Assembly: GCF_000321225.1 (NCBI RefSeq)
Contig: NW_004450480.1
Location: 2,920,176 to 2,984,175, forward strand
Origin: Odobenus rosmarus divergens
Taxonomy: Eukaryota; Chordata; Mammalia; Carnivora; Odobenidae
DNA: 64,000 nucleotides
Direction of reading: 5' to 3'
Shown here: in pieces, positions 32,581-45,510 of the stretch
Numbering within the stretch: position 1 is the stretch's first letter
Layout of the letters: each line of letters begins with the position of its first letter
Program-made: the position numbers and the translations under genes
The notes under the pieces: model-generated
What the model was told of the DNA's origin: nothing
Databases searched by the model: none
The model's input: the letters and a program-made list of their open reading frames with translations, nothing else

Positions 32581-34299
32581 GGAAAGAAGAACAAAGGGCA
32601 AGCAAAATCACCCCTAATCCCACATCCCTGACGACATGGTGGGGTTTGTCCTTCCAGCTGTGGGAGTCCAATTTCTTTCTTTCATTTCTAATGCTTTCCC
32701 TTTATGCTCACATCTGTTCCCGACCCTCTCCTCTCTGATTTTCCCCACATGCCTTTCCTCCCTTCTGTAACACCGCGCCAGCTTCAGGCAGAGCAGTTCA
32801 GGATGATGCCAAGGGGAAATGAGAACGCCTGGTTTCGGGGCCGCCAGGCTGAGGCCCCCTGAACTGTAGGTAGGCAGCTCTTTCTTCTTTTACTTTCCAG
32901 CCCAGGAAAATCACCCTTCCTTCTTGGAAGACGCCATGTAGCATCGCTGTGATGAATTCATTCAGGTAAACATGACTTGAGCGCCTACTGGGCTCTAGGC
33001 TACTCATGAGAGAACGAGTGACACATTGCCTTCCATCTCTGACCCAAGCCTAGTTCCAAGAATCACAGCTTGTTTTTCTTCAATGAAAACGATTTCATGA
33101 ATACCTCGCTGTGACCACTGCCAACCTTGCTTGCGCCGAAGTTTTGGGAAACCCAACTTTGTTTCTGAATTGTCAGAACCTCTGGCTTTCCCTGGTCCCT
33201 CAAGGACCAGAAACTGTTGAAAAGCAGATGAGTCTTTCAGCCTCTTTAATAAACGCAGTGAGAAAATAAATAAATAAATAAGTAAATAAATAAACAAACA
33301 AACAGACGCAGTGAGTACAGTTGAGACAAAGTTACTTTCAGACGGTGGGGTTCCCCATGCCAAAGCATTCAGACTAAATGTGGAAAAAAAAAAAAAGGAA
33401 GGCAATTATCTGAATGTTAAACAGCTGAATATTTGGAAAACCAAATTTTTGACTGTTTTAAAATCTTTCTCTTTGCCTGTGTTTTTATGTTTGAGAGACG
33501 TCCTGAAACAAAACAAAACAAAAAAGAATTAAACTTGTTTTAATGTTAAAAAATTGTTAAAATTGGACTCACAGTAAAATAAGTGGAAACAGTAGCAAGT
33601 GACAGATTGGTGGAAAGTTTCCTTTTCCAGTCTCCATGCCAACGCTAGCATGGGAATGTTGCCGGGTAAATGTAAAAACCAGTCAACATGGATTTTAACG
33701 TTCCTACAATTTTTTAAAAAATGGTCTATTTCATATTTGCTACGACTGAGTGCCAGCCTGGGTATTCCCTGCTTCTCCAAGCATAGAAAACAGGTTATGT
33801 CTACACAGGAAAATCAGATTTCAAAAGTGGATGGCTTCATACATGGCTGTTGGGAAAACAGTCCTCATAAGGTTGTTTTGAAACAAGGTTGGAAACACTT
33901 AAAAATGGGGTTGGTTGGTTTCATGTTGTTTCTTTTGATCATGTTGTTCCTTTTAATTGTTTTTAATGCTTTAGAGGAGAAATGATGGCCCCTGATAGGA
34001 CAAATCTTTGCATCCATGGCCAGCTTAGAGAATTAAAGTCTCAAAGTTCCATCTTATAAAGGCAAAGATGAAAGGTTGAGTTTGGATTAGTTCATAGAAA
34101 TCAGGTGGGAAGGCCACTTTAACAACGCTGAGATCGAAATTGAAGAGTAGCTTAACTATTTTATTCTATTTATTACTGCAAACTGTTGATATTGCCACAT
34201 GATAAGTTCAGCCCAGGGATAATTGCATAAGGAGAACCAACCTTGGCGTCGCTCAAGTGTAGACCATCATATACTAGCAGGCTATTAAGGCTGAACTGA
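32581..34299. other. Upstream of PROK2, little recognised
   Basis: Unique sequence except an AAAT microsatellite at 33263-33305. The former 5' flank of PROK2 may hold further control elements, but none is clear. Confidence 0.5.
33263..33305 (+). repeat. (AAAT)n/(ACAA)n microsatellite
   Basis: Tandem AAATA units pass into ACAAACAAACA. Confidence 0.85.
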
Positions 34300-34545
34300 A
34301 TTGAAAGGTCAGTAAAGTCCATAGGACCCCAAATTTGTGAATCAGACCAACCTGGATTAGAATACTGAATGACCATTGGGCAAGCTGCTTCAGCCTTTCT
34401 AAGCTTGTTTCCTCACCTGTAAAACAGATACAAAAATACCAACCCAATGGGTTACAACCTCCACGTGGATGAAAGAATGTAACACCTGCAAAGTGTTTAC
34501 CATAGAACCTAGAACGCACCAGAAGTCCTGTTAGCATTCCCTCTT
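34300..34545 (+). mobile_element. MIR
   Basis: 'aacctggattagaatactga', 'tttcctcacctgtaaaacag' and 'cctgcaaagtgtttaccata' are successive MIR landmarks. Confidence 0.75.
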
Positions 34546-34549
34546 ATTT

Positions 34550-34745
34550 AGTCATATTATTTGGTGTCCTCTGATAATTTCAGCCAACACTGATAGTTTT
34601 TTTTCTGTTTTGTCCACCAGATTAGATTATATATTCCTGATAATTGGGCTCCTTGTGTCTAATTTCCCGCACATCCCTCTTGGCACATAGCACAATGATA
34701 GGCATATGGCAGGCACGCAGTAACTAATGATCAACAGGAATATAT
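34550..34745 (+). mobile_element. L2 3' end
   Basis: 'tccctcttggcacatagcac' then 'ataggcatatggcaggcacg' and 'cagtaactaatgatcaa' follow the L2 3' order. Confidence 0.6.
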
Positions 34746-34999
34746 TCGATAGAAGACAGTCTGGAAAACAGGTCACAGGAAAAAGATATACAGCACAGGC
34801 ACATTTAATTTGCATGAATCAGTGAAATGTAGTCATCAAACAGCTATGAGGATAAATATTTGACCCGGGGCAGGTGATTCAGCCCACTACTCTAACTCGG
34901 GGGACATCATGGAACTGAACTGAGGTGAACATGGAGGCACAAACCTGTCTCACTGCAGTGATCCCGGGAACCAGGCTGACAAAGGCTCCACCTCAGCAT

Positions 35000-35492
35000 G
35001 TGCTGCATGGGGAGAACGGGTTCCATTGCGTCCCTGCCAAAAGCTATGTTCATGTTCTAACCCTCAGTACCTGTCAGTGTGACCTTGTTTGTAAGTAGGG
35101 TCTTTGCAGATGTAATCAATTTAAGATAACGTCATCCTGGACGAGGGTGGAATCCCAAATCTAGTAACTGGTATCCCTCTAAGAGAACGGCGAGGGAGAC
35201 CTTGACACAGAGACACAGAGGAAACACACCGAAGATGGCCATGGGAAGACAAGGGCAGAGACTGGAGTCATGCATCTACAAGACAAGGGAAATCCATGGA
35301 TTGCCAGCAAGCCCCAGAACCTGGAAGAGTCCAAGAAAGATTCCTCCCTAGAGGCCTCGGAGGAAGCATGGCCTTGTTGACACCTTGATTTTGGACTATT
35401 AGCCTCCCGAACTGTGAGAGAATAAATTTCTGTGGTTAAAAGCCACTCAGTTGTGATACACTCTTCCGGCCGGCCACCGGAAGCTAATACAG
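35000..35492 (+). mobile_element. MaLR solo LTR (MLT1-like, ERVL-MaLR)
   Basis: The order of segments matches MLT1 LTRs: 'gtgaccttgtttgtaagtag', 'ggtctttgcagatgtaatca', 'atcatctacaagac'-like core, 'tttggactattagcctcccg' and 'aactgtgagagaataaattt', ending GCTAATACAG. No internal gag or pol sequence lies beside it, so it appears to be an old solo LTR with no coding potential. Confidence 0.85.
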
Positions 35493-35861
35493 GCGGGCCG
35501 ACCTGCAGGGTTGCACACCAGCTTTCAAATGCCTCTGCCTCGAGTTGATGCCTATCACTTCTGCTCACGTTTCAATGGCCAAAGCAAGTCACATGACTTA
35601 ACCTGTCTTCAAAGGGCTGGACAATGTAAATCTGAGGGGAACCAGAAGTCTGGTGAGCAAGGCCCTATGTTACAGGAAAGGGATCTGTCATGGCTTGGAT
35701 TCCTGAATGAGCATATTGAACTCTGAATGATTATAAATGATAATGTGCTATTTCCTTGGTGCTTCTCTCTAGGTCAGTGTTCCTTATGCTAGAATTATAC
35801 AAAGACTCTGCAAGAGAATAAATGTATAGGCTGATGTTTTCTTGTGGGTGGGTAATAAGCC

Positions 35862-36380
35862 ATCATTCATTCATTCAGCAGACATTTACAAAATACTTAC
35901 TGTATGCCAGATATTGTGTGAGGCACTGGAGGTACCATGGTGAGCAAAACAGACTGTGAATCCAGCCCCCTGGGACCTTACAGTGTAGCGGGAAGGCCAT
36001 GAATCAAATAATCATACAATTACAAAATTACAGGAAACAAATGTAGCACATTAGGACATGGCACAGGGGGAGACCTGAAGGTTTCCTGAAAGTAAAGAAG
36101 CCTAAGCTGAGATCTGAAGTTTGAGCAGGATTTAACTGGGTTGGAGAATGGGGGCAGCAGAAGTCGAGGGTGCTGGGCACTCCAGGCAGGGGAATCAGCT
36201 TGTGCTGGAGATTGGAAAGAGCAACCATGTTCAAGGAGCTGAAGAGAGACCAGTGTGGCCGGAAGAATGAGCCTAAAGAGAAATCTGATACAAATATGGG
36301 GCCAGAGAGGTAGTAGGGATCCCATGTAGGGTCCTAAGCCTTGAGGAATTCCATCTTTCTATGGCCAGGGAAGATGGAAA
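35862..36380 (-). mobile_element. L2
   Basis: 'cattcattcattcagcagac', 'ctgtatgccagatattgtgt' and 'gcactccaggcaggggaatc' are successive L2 segments in reverse. Confidence 0.78.
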
Positions 36381-36444
36381 ACATAAGGATGAACCAGGCA
36401 TGATGAGACTAGTTTTTGAAAAGAAGCCCCTTATTGCAGGGTGA

Positions 36445-37480
36445 TGCAACATGTCCAGAGCCAAACTCCTTGTGGCCCCACCCAAACCTGTTTTGTTGAA
36501 GGCAACTCTGTCCTGAGGATGACCTTGGAGTCATCCTTGACCCTCTCTTTCTCTCACACCTCATGTGCAGGATCTTGTTGACCTTGCCCTCAAAATCTAG
36601 ACTGACCACTTTGCCCTCTCTTATGGCCACCCTTCTTGTTCTGAGCCACCATCAGCTCCAGCCTGGTGCCCTGGTTTCACACCTGCCCTCTACATCCCAT
36701 CATCACCCCAGCTGCCTAAGCTCTTCTTTTAAAATATAAGTCAGGGGACACCTGGGTGGCTCAGTCGGTGAAGAGGCTGACTTTGATTTTTGGCTCAGGT
36801 CATGATGTCCAGGATCAAGTCCCACGGCTGGCTCTGTGCTCAGCGGGGAGTCTGCTTGGGATTCTCTCTCTCCCTCACCCTCTGCCCCTCCCCTGGCTCA
36901 CACACTCTCTCTGTCTCTTTTTAAAAAATTTAAGTCAGACCTTTTGCTCAAAACCATGCAGTGGATTCGCATTTCTCTCACAGAGACTTGAGATCTTCGG
37001 CTTCATCTACTCTGACTTACCACTTGTCTTCCTGCCGGCTCAGCCATATTGGCCTCCTGGAGTTCCTTGAAAACACAAGCATGCTCCCACCATGGGAACT
37101 TAGTCCTGAAACTTCCTTTGTCAGGACTGCTCTTCCACCAAATAGATAGGAATACAACTGACTCCCTTTTGCTCAAATCTTACCTTCTGAAGGAGGCTTC
37201 TCCTGACCACTCTAATTAAATTCTCAACTGCCCCAGCACTCCAGAGTCCCTTACTCTACTTTGCATATTTGGCTTTCTCCTATAACACTGAACATCTTCT
37301 AACATACTTTGTTATTTACTTATATGTTTATTGCTTTGTCCCACTTATCCTAACACATAGACCAGAATATAAGCTCTATGAGGTCAAGACTTTTTTAATG
37401 TATTGTGTCTACCAATTTATCTCCAGTGCCTGGCACATGGTAGGTACTCAAGAAATATTTACTGAACCAATTACTGGGAA
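36445..37480 (+). mobile_element. L2, long copy split by a CAN-SINE
   Basis: 'tcctctctttctctcacacc'-like start, 'aaatataagtcag' (SINE entry point), 'ttttgctcaaaaccatgcag', 'tgcctggcacatggtaggta' and 'ctcaagaaatatttactgaa' follow the L2 3' half in order. Confidence 0.85.
36745..36924 (+). mobile_element. CAN-SINE, diverged, inserted in an L2
   Basis: The head, body and tail are all present. Imperfect duplications ending in AAGTCAG lie at 36731-36744 and 36925-36938. It splits the L2 copy at 36445-37480. Confidence 0.93.
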
Positions 37481-37867
37481 TGTGGAGAAGAGATTGCAGG
37501 TGGGGTAGGATGGATGACGATGGATCTGATGGCAGGTTACTGGAGTGGTTCAGGGGGCTTCTGCTAATATCACTGGCAGTAAAGAGGGACAAAAGTCAAT
37601 TGATTCACTTAAGTGAAACAGGTAGAGTTTACTGTTGGTTAAGATAAAGAGTGGAGAAGAAAAAAATCAGATTGATCCCCAGGATTCACCTTGTATCAAC
37701 AGCAGCGACGCTAGGGGTGCCGGAAATGTATCCGGGTGTGGGGAGAGGCAGAGAGGCGTGGGGCACAGAAAGGAGGCTGGGCTGGGAATAAAATTCTGGC
37801 TGTTTCCTTTAAAATCTTTTCCTTTGTCTATATCATATAATATAGCCACAATGGTAAAAATTTAGAT

Positions 37868-38092
37868 CGGTGGTTGGCAAACTGTGACCTACTACCTGAT
37901 TTTATAAATCAAGTTTCATTAGAACACAGCCACACTTGTTCATGTATGGTCTAGGACTGTTTTTACACCACAGCAGCAGAGTGGAGTGTTTCTGAGAGAC
38001 AGATTGTATGGCCCACAGAGCTAAAAACATATATTATCTGGCCTTTTATAGAAAGTTTTTATCCAAAGTTTGCTGACCCTTGCTTTAGAGGA
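37868..38092 (+). mobile_element. Old non-autonomous DNA transposon (hAT-like)
   Basis: It starts CGGTGGTTGGCAAACTGTG and ends in GTTTGCTGACCCTTG, giving imperfect terminal inverted repeats (GGCAAACT against AGTTTGCTGACC). I recognise it as a common mammalian MER element but cannot name the subfamily with confidence. Confidence 0.65.
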
Positions 38093-38199
38093 TAAAGAGA
38101 GGAATCTGGAGTTTTTCTACTGTTCCTCAGGGCAAATTTGTTACCGTGAGATTTCCCTGGGCCTCGCATGGGCTGTACTTTAGATATTCCCTCGGTTTA

Positions 38200-38345
38200 T
38201 CAGTTTAATCCATCAGCTTCCTGAGTTTGGGGAAGTTACCCCAAATGCTGGCATCTTGATGGACCCCTCGCATGTTCACCTTGTTAGACGTACCTTCCAC
38301 CTCAACTGCTTGTTATGTAGTAGGTGCTCAGTGAATGTTTCCTGG
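38200..38345 (+). mobile_element. L2 3' end fragment
   Basis: 'tgttatgtagtaggtgctca' then 'gtgaatgtttcctgg' is the L2 3' terminus. Confidence 0.5.
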
Positions 38346-38635
38346 GAGAGCTGGAGGAAGAAGGACGATACATTTGTTTGGCCTGCCATATTGAACTAGA
38401 AGCCTGAAAACTTTTTTCAACCATATACATCAAGAAAACTTTTATTACTCTTGTATACGAAACTCTAGTTTTTAAAGTGATTCCAGCTTGCTTGAGGACT
38501 TACTTTCTTGTATGTCTTCTTCATATGACTTCCAATTATCACAGCATAAAAGGTGGGCCTGTTAACTTCATAGCTGGCTCCCATTTGTCTTAGTAAATGA
38601 TCTTCATTTAGATGGGTTAAAATAAAAAGTAAAAT

Positions 38636-38827
38636 TGGGGCGCCTGGGTGGTGCAGTCAGTTAAGCCTCCGACTCTTGGCTTCTGCTCAGGTCATGATCT
38701 CAGGGTCACGATAGGGAGCCCCACATCGGACTCTGTGCAGGGTACAGAGTCTGCTTAAGATTCGGTCTCCTTTTCCCTCTGCCCTCCTGCTTGTGCGTGC
38801 TCTCTCTCTCTCTCAAATAAATAAATG
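38636..38827 (+). mobile_element. CAN-SINE
   Basis: It has a GGGGCGCCTGGGTGG head and a CT-rich, AAATAAATA tail. A short duplication AAGTAAAAT lies at 38627-38635 and 38828-38836. Confidence 0.93.
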
Positions 38828-38837
38828 AAGTAAAATA

Positions 38838-39724
38838 GATATTCTGCTTGTTTTTTCACTTTTCATCTTTTATCACAATACTATTACACAGTGGCTTTTC
38901 CTGTTAACAAACCCATATTATCAGTCTAAAATATTTTTTAAAAATAAGAACCAGGCTTTAAATGTGACATATGAAAAATGAACCACTTTTATAATTCTAA
39001 ATAAGACATCTATTTTAATCTATTTCAATGCTGATGATTTCTCTTTATTTTTAAAAATAAATCACCGTGCTTCAATTTGAAAGCCATTGTCTATGGAGGC
39101 ACTAAAATTATTTAGTCTATTCAAGTGATAATGTACAATAAAGTTTACCTATTTTTAAATAGTTGAAATATAATCCAGGAGAAAGAGTTTTCTTAAAACA
39201 ATTAGTATAAAATTCATCCAAAAGAACAGGAGGGGTCAGGATGAATAGTTGTTTCTAAAAAATTTAGGTTTTATTCATTATAATGCTGAATGTATTTAAT
39301 ATTCATTTTTAGCACTGAAGATGGGCCTTAAGGCTAAGGTTTATATATCATGTACTTCACTAAAAGGAAGAGATTGTTATGCAAATCTGTAGTATATTTA
39401 GTAACTTTCCACAACAAAAGAGAAAAAGCTCATATAGTAAAGAGTTTTAGGATAAAAACCAGGGCTAGGTAATTACTTCTTTATTATTTTAGATCAACAT
39501 TTATTAGCTATCCCACGCAAGTAAATTTCACTTAGCAATTTGTTTTTCTCCCCTAAATTTGGACCGTATTTTTCTACTGATGGAAATGACTTGGAATAAT
39601 AAGGCATCTGGGCATGGGAACTTAAGGCACAAACCAGTTCATAGAGCCTCCATTTCTAAATGTAAACGCTGACTATTTCTATCTTTTGCACATGGTAAAT
39701 AAATTTCAATACAGCTTGTATAAG
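38838..39724. other. Gene desert, nothing recognised
   Basis: AT-rich DNA with no exons or named repeats. Confidence 0.5.
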
Positions 39725-39905
39725 ACCCCCAGTTACTCTATGGGGTATCTACTAGCACAATCCCCATTTTACAGAAGGAAAAAATGTGATTCAGAGAGAT
39801 TAAATATGTTGCACAGAATCATGGCAATTTCTAAGTAGTAGAGCTGGGTTTCAACCCAGTCAGTCTAATACCAAATACTTCAATATTATAGCTTTGCCTC
39901 CTATT
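39725..39905 (-). mobile_element. MIR
   Basis: 'tccccattttacagaaggaa' and 'tagagctgggtttcaaccca' are MIR landmarks in reverse. Confidence 0.75.
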
Positions 39906-40579
39906 TTTGTGGTTTACATAAACATTGCCATACAACATTATGTAGCCAATAACCAGAAGCAAGAAACTATCGCTGTGGTGTGAATTTTCCTCACACTCTT
40001 CTTAAAGCCTTCCTTCTCTCTCTCTCTCTTTCAACTCAGAGATCAAACTCAAGGACAAAATGTCAGAGAGCAGGTACAATTCTAGATTTTTTGTTTGAGG
40101 TTTTGTCCAGAGGGATTCCCTCAACAATAGGGAGGGTTCAGAAGAGCTATTATTTTTTATTTTTATTTTTATTTTTTATTTTTGTAAGTAAACAGGTGAT
40201 CAATATTTCTACTCTTCAGCTTCATTTGTCAGAGTTCAAAGAGAAGACTGGTACCTCTGCTCAAAGGCATCCTGCTTGCTTTATGAGGCAGGAAGAGAAC
40301 TCTTAAGAAGTCACCATTTCTATTAACACATTATAGGCCCTGAGAAGTCCTGCAAAAAGCAACCAGCCCAACTTGCTGCAACCCAGCATTTCCAAACTAT
40401 TTGTCAATAGAGCACTTTCTGCATGTGTCAGGGATAAAATTTTAGGCAAGTCTAAATCCCCTATCTTGACCACATGCTAGCCTTAACAAAAAACCCACTA
40501 AATTTAGAATAAGTGCTTTGAAAATGTAATGAGTCTTAGATGAACTCATCAATCAAGTACAAGGAATGCTGAGATATTC

Positions 40580-40700
40580 TGATCCATCTAATTGCTTTAC
40601 AGACAAGGAAACTGAGAATCCAGAATATTGCTTCTCATAGGAACGAGGAGACAGAGCTGGGAAACAGATCATGGTTCTCTTGCTTCCCTAATTCAAATTT
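40580..40700 (-). mobile_element. MIR fragment
   Basis: 'tttacagacaaggaaactga' and 'gagacagagctgggaaacag' are MIR landmarks in reverse. Confidence 0.6.
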
Positions 40701-41794
40701 TTCCTGACTATACATGCACCTCTTCGAGATAGGGGTACCCATTTACAAAACAGTTATAAACACATTTTCCAAGAAAAAAGGCAGATTCCTGCCCTATATG
40801 TTGAGCCATTATAGCTGCTGTTTCCATTGTCCCTACAGTGAGAGATGACCATCAAATTGTGCATTTGAGGTGAAAGCACCCTTGGTCTCTATCCACTGCT
40901 GTCATTTGCCCTTCACGTGGTTCAGCAGAGTTTGGGTTTGTTAAATGTATATATAAGTATTATCAGCATTTGGTCTGTGAATTAGCAAACAGGATAGCAG
41001 AGGCTTAGGGATAGAGCGTTTTGGAAAATGACTTTTGGTGGGCTAAACCCTCACTTGGAGAATCCTAAGTGGTAAACTGCTAACTCATTTATTTACTTCT
41101 AAAATGTCTTTGAACTGATAGATGCAATTCTCCGTAATGAAAGTATTTCCAAGCCCTAGCCAATGATCCATAGTAATTGTGCTTTTATGATCTTATTACA
41201 CATTCTGCCCTCCACTTCTGCTGTTTGTCTGTTTAATAGACCCCCATCATAATAGCTGGAGGTGGAGGAGAGGGAGTGAGGTCAGGAGACGAATTTACTG
41301 GGGTGCTTCAAAGTGTTTTCCTTGTAAGGCAGGTGGGGCCTCAGAACCCCACCTCGACTGAGGTGCTCATGGTGTTCCTTAAAGCTGATGAAAACCCCCA
41401 AATCTTATCCCAGCACAAACTGCTTGCAGTTATTCAGTTATTCTTAAATTAATTAATAGCTAGCCTGATTTGCAAATTGATCTCATATATATTCAGTTTG
41501 TGTAAAATAGTGGATATCAAAATTTTTTTCCCCTTAGCTGAACACCCAAGTTTTGGTAAGAACGCTGTCAGATAAAATTCTTCCTGATTGCCTTTCTTTT
41601 CTGGTACTTTTATATGCAGATAGGGCAGTGGGAGCTGTGAAGAATGAGCACAGGCAACTTTATCCACTAGACACACACTGGGTCTGCAGGCACCATGAGA
41701 AAAGTGCCCTGAGAACCAGTCTATCCCACATGCTGGTACCAGGCGATTCTTTTTAGGGCAACGGTCTCACCATTACCATGTTCAAAATCCTAAA
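40701..41794. other. Gene desert, nothing recognised
   Basis: Unique sequence with chance reading frames only. Confidence 0.5.
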
Positions 41795-41905
41795 CTGATT
41801 TTCTTTTATTTTAAATTCCAGTATAGTGAACATGCTTTGTTATATTAGTTTCAGATGTACAAAATAGTGATTCCACAATTCCATACATCACGCGGTGCTG
41901 ATTTT
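41795..41905. mobile_element. LINE-1-like fragment
   Basis: 'ttaaattccagtatagtgaa' and 'agtttcagatgtacaaaata' with 'ccatacatcacgcggtgct' match a segment common in carnivoran L1s; orientation not assigned. Confidence 0.6.
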
Positions 41906-42239
41906 CTAAACTAATAGCTCATCCCATTAAATCTACACCCCTCTGAAAAGCACTCAAGGTTCTCTGTGCTTGGAATCCAGCTCCCCATCTCACAATCTCC
42001 CCTTTGAATTCCAAGCAGGCAGATTTGTTTTCTGACATCACACAAGCTGTGAGCATCCCTGCTCCTGCTATCACTCCTGCAGGACTGTCCCTCCCCTGTC
42101 TTACTAGGTACTTGCTCCTGAAGGCCAAAGAGCTGCACCCCCCTCTTGTCCACATGACTGCAGGCCACATTTCACTTTCTTTTCTAAAACCTGAGAGCAT
42201 TTGGAGTGCACCCCTCAGCCACTCGTAAGATACATCTTG

Positions 42240-42430
42240 ATCTGAGTCAGGGCTCCTTCACCTGCTATGTTACTTCATGTCATTGAGCTTCATCTGTAAA
42301 ATGGGGATAATGATGGCTCCATCCTCAGGGGGCTGTTACGGGAACTAAATGAAATAATGACTAACTGTGATCCATGAACTGCATCATCATAAGAGCACAG
42401 TAACTCTAAGCTAGCAGTATCCTCATACCT
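42240..42430 (+). mobile_element. MIR
   Basis: 'catctgtaaaatggggataa' then 'ggctgttacgggaactaaat' is the MIR core. Confidence 0.8.
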
Positions 42431-42649
42431 ACCTAATAGGTAGGAAACAACAGGTAGGCAAGAACAAAAGGACTGAGAGCATTAAAATGAGATTAAATGT
42501 GAAAGCAGACTGCCTGGCATACTCTGCTTGGTACCTATTATATTACAGTGATGATGACGAGATCGTGTGTTTTTGACTCTGCATGCACCTCTCTGACGGA
42601 TGAGTACCCATCTATAATCCAGCTATAAACACATTTTCCAGATCCTGGA

Positions 42650-42770
42650 ACTGTGGAGTAAGGAATAAAGGAAGTGACCTATCTAAATATTTAAAGTGCT
42701 TAGCACAGTGCCTGACATATAAGCATTTGAAAAATGTGACCTATTATCACTGCATATTCTTTTGTATTAT
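42650..42770 (+). mobile_element. MIR 3' part
   Basis: 'aaagtgcttagcacagtgcc' followed by 'tgacatataagcatttg' is the MIR 3' region. Confidence 0.65.
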
Positions 42771-43214
42771 TATATTTGCTCAGAGTAAGCCTATCTACAA
42801 TTTTTCTGGTTTTTCCCAATATTAGGCCTCTGGTGGGTATGTTTTCACTATTGGGTATTTGTCCCAATTATAACAAGCCATGATAGCAAATGATGAGCTC
42901 CTGAACTCAAAGAGTATACAAGTACAAGTCATCTACAATATACTCTATATTTGGAATGCTATTACTTACCTTTCTTAAATATCACAATAAATTTACTGGA
43001 AGTTCTAGCAAATTTGGGGTTTAACCATGTCATCCCAATTTGGGGCCAGTGGTCAACTGCTCTCCCTTCCCCCTCCCGGGGCACGTGCCGATTTAGCAGA
43101 CACGGAATCTACTCAGAGATGGAGGGTGTGAAAGTGAACAGGCAGAAAGGCCTTCCAGTCTGGCCTCCAAGGCCTGCCTGTTAGTCTTTTTACCCCAATC
43201 ATATTTGGAAAGTG

Positions 43215-43420
43215 CCGCTCTGGGGTTAGATCTGATGGAGACCATTTCTAACTCTGCCGCTGACTGCCTGACTACTCTTGGGGAAGACAGGCTCTTAGAG
43301 CGTCAGTTCTCTTATCAAGAACACGGAGCTAAATATAGTCAAACCTGCAGTATAGGGCTGTTAGGAGAAATAGAAGACAATGTGCCTGATGCAGTAAAAC
43401 GACCCAATGAGACATTTGCT
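43215..43420 (+). mobile_element. MIR
   Basis: 'taactctgccgctgactgcc' and 'agggctgttaggagaaatag' follow the MIR order. An apparent 117-codon reading frame overlapping it is fortuitous. Confidence 0.7.
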
Positions 43421-43575
43421 CTTATCAAAGGAAAAGGGTATCGTGCCAACGTCAATGTCCTGGTCCTGACAACATGCTCTGGTCATGTACCATGCTACTG
43501 CTGGGGATGGGGGGAGGGTAATCAGGAACTCTCTGTATCATTTCTGCTATGCCTGTGAGTATTAGTTCAAAATAA

Positions 43576-43640
43576 AGAGTTCAAAGAAGAAAGAAAGAGA
43601 GGAAGGAAGGAAGGAAGGAAGGGAGGGAGGGAAAAAAGGG
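43576..43640 (+). repeat. GAAG/GGAA purine-rich microsatellite
   Basis: Imperfect GAAA, GGAA and GGGA units in tandem follow directly on an AATAAA-containing segment at 43570. Confidence 0.85.
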
Positions 43641-44179
43641 AGTCTCTGAATACAAATTCAGCAAAGCTGACTATCATCGGGCCTAGGGGCTTCTGGCCTG
43701 AGAACCTGCCTGTCTAGCTCCAGTGACAGGCAGGTCTCCCTTGAACTTGGGGAACGGCACATTCAGACCACACACACCGCTGCCGTTGCTCTGAGTGTGG
43801 CTCACTACAGGTCTCTTATACCTGCAGGGAGAGGCTCTGGGAACCAGAGGGCCTGAGTGCCAGTCCTTGGGCAGTGAGGGTTTTCATCCTTAAAGCAACA
43901 GATTGGCATTCTGATTTCATGACCCAAACTGAGGAGGCCTGGTTATCCTAAGTGCCCTGCTCCTTCTCTGGAGGTGCAGACAGGTCAGGGAGACACTGGA
44001 CTACTGTCATTGGGTCAAGGTGAGAGGTCATCTGTGACCTCTTTCGGGACACAGCCAGAAAACCTTCCCCTAAAAGTGCATTTTCTCCCAGCTCTGCACA
44101 TGGAGGGTTTCACACTTTTCCAGTTCTGGTTTCAGTCTCCCAGAAGAGCACAGTGTGATCCAAAAGAATTTTCCACAAT

Positions 44180-44345
44180 GATAGAAATATTCCATATCCT
44201 TGCAGTCCACGACAATACAATTAGCCTCATATGTCTGCACTTGAAATGTGGCTAGTGAAACTGAGAAATACATTTTTCAATTAAATTCAAATTTAAATAG
44301 CCACATGTAGCTAGTGACTACTATATGGTACAGTACAGATACTAA
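44180..44345 (+). mobile_element. Old DNA-transposon-like element with internal palindrome
   Basis: 'gcacttgaaatgtggctagt' with 'tagccacatgtagctagtga' and an AT-rich centre is typical of a common palindromic mammalian element. Subfamily not assigned. Confidence 0.55.
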
Positions 44346-44574
44346 TTAAAATTCTTCTACACTGCTGCAAGACTCTTCACATGTAAGGCTGGAAACGAAT
44401 ACAAAAGATGTACCAATATCTCTACTCGTCTCTATGTTTTGTACAAAATGTCTTCTATAGCTTGAATGGTAGGAGAAAAATGCTCGGCCCACAAACACCA
44501 TGGATGACCTGCTTCTATGGAAGACAGGTTGGGCCAGAAAAACATATAACCAGTTCTGATAACAATGATAATAG

Positions 44575-44780
44575 CAACCATTAAAATAAGCACTTACTAA
44601 ATGTCAGAAACAGTGCTAAGTGTTTCATATGTATTATCTTCTATAATCCTCCTCACATCCCCAAACAGTTATTATTAGACTAGCATGTAACATCTACTGA
44701 GCACTTGATGTTAAAACCTTACCTGCTCTACCTCATTTAACCCTTACAGACCTGAGAGAGGTACTAATATTGCCCCATTT
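44575..44780 (-). mobile_element. MIR or MIR-like
   Basis: 'taagcacttactaaatgtca', 'gtgctaagtgtttcatatgt' and 'attgccccatttataa' are typical of MIR in reverse. Confidence 0.65.
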
Positions 44781-45139
44781 ATAAGCCCTGTGGTTTTGTG
44801 CAAGTTTCCTAACCTCAGAAAAATAGAACTATATAACCCATACATAAAAGTAGAAAATATATATGTACATAAAAAATAAGAATAAATGAAGTGTCTGTGT
44901 GGCTGACAGCCACCTGCAGTGTTTGAACATGGCCGGTGCTCCCGAAGCCCTCTCTGGGTGCTTCTGCAAATATATATCCTCAATTTTTGGCCTGTTAACC
45001 ATTTCCTTAGTTGTGTTTTGTTGTTTTGCCGGCTACGTGCAGATCCCTAAGTAAAGGTGGATTCTTTCTTCTTCTAACTCCATTCCACAGGCATCTCTGA
45101 GCCCTTAGTCCTCTCTAGGTTCTGCAGAACTTGACCTTC

Positions 45140-45510
45140 TGAATTCCTCAGGAATCTTCCAGTTGCAAGTAATGAAATCCAACGCAAACTGGTTCAGGCA
45201 AAGAAAGAATTCACGTACTCTTGAAACAGAGGACTAGGCGTGAGTCCAGGCTAGTCTTCAATCGTGTTTTGGCTTGGGTTGATCTCCTCCTCTGGCAGGC
45301 TCTCTTGAATGAAGTACCCCAGCATTTCCAGGAGGTCACTCTCACTGTTTCTTATTTACCAAAAGCGGGGCTCTACACCCGCCTCCTACCCAATAATTCC
45401 AGCAGAAACCCCAGGACTGAGTGCCGGTGGACCATTCTGGGGTAGGCGCTCATCTCTGAAGCAACCCCTGTAATCACAGGGGTGGAACATGCTGTTGGAC
45501 ATGCTTGTGA
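45140..45510 (+). mobile_element. Ancient interspersed repeat, family unassigned (copy 1)
   Basis: 'tgcaagtaatgaaatccaac', 'aactggttcaggcaaagaaa' and 'caataattccagcagaaacc' form a recurring mammalian block. The copy at 48079 shares its opening. Confidence 0.5.

Noticed and set aside
35000..35492. Looking for retroviral coding remnants next to the LTR
   Set aside because: No gag, pol or env similarity is visible on either side; it behaves as a solo MaLR LTR.
43205..43558. 117-codon + strand frame
   Set aside because: It overlaps a MIR copy; the protein has no resemblance to a known family.
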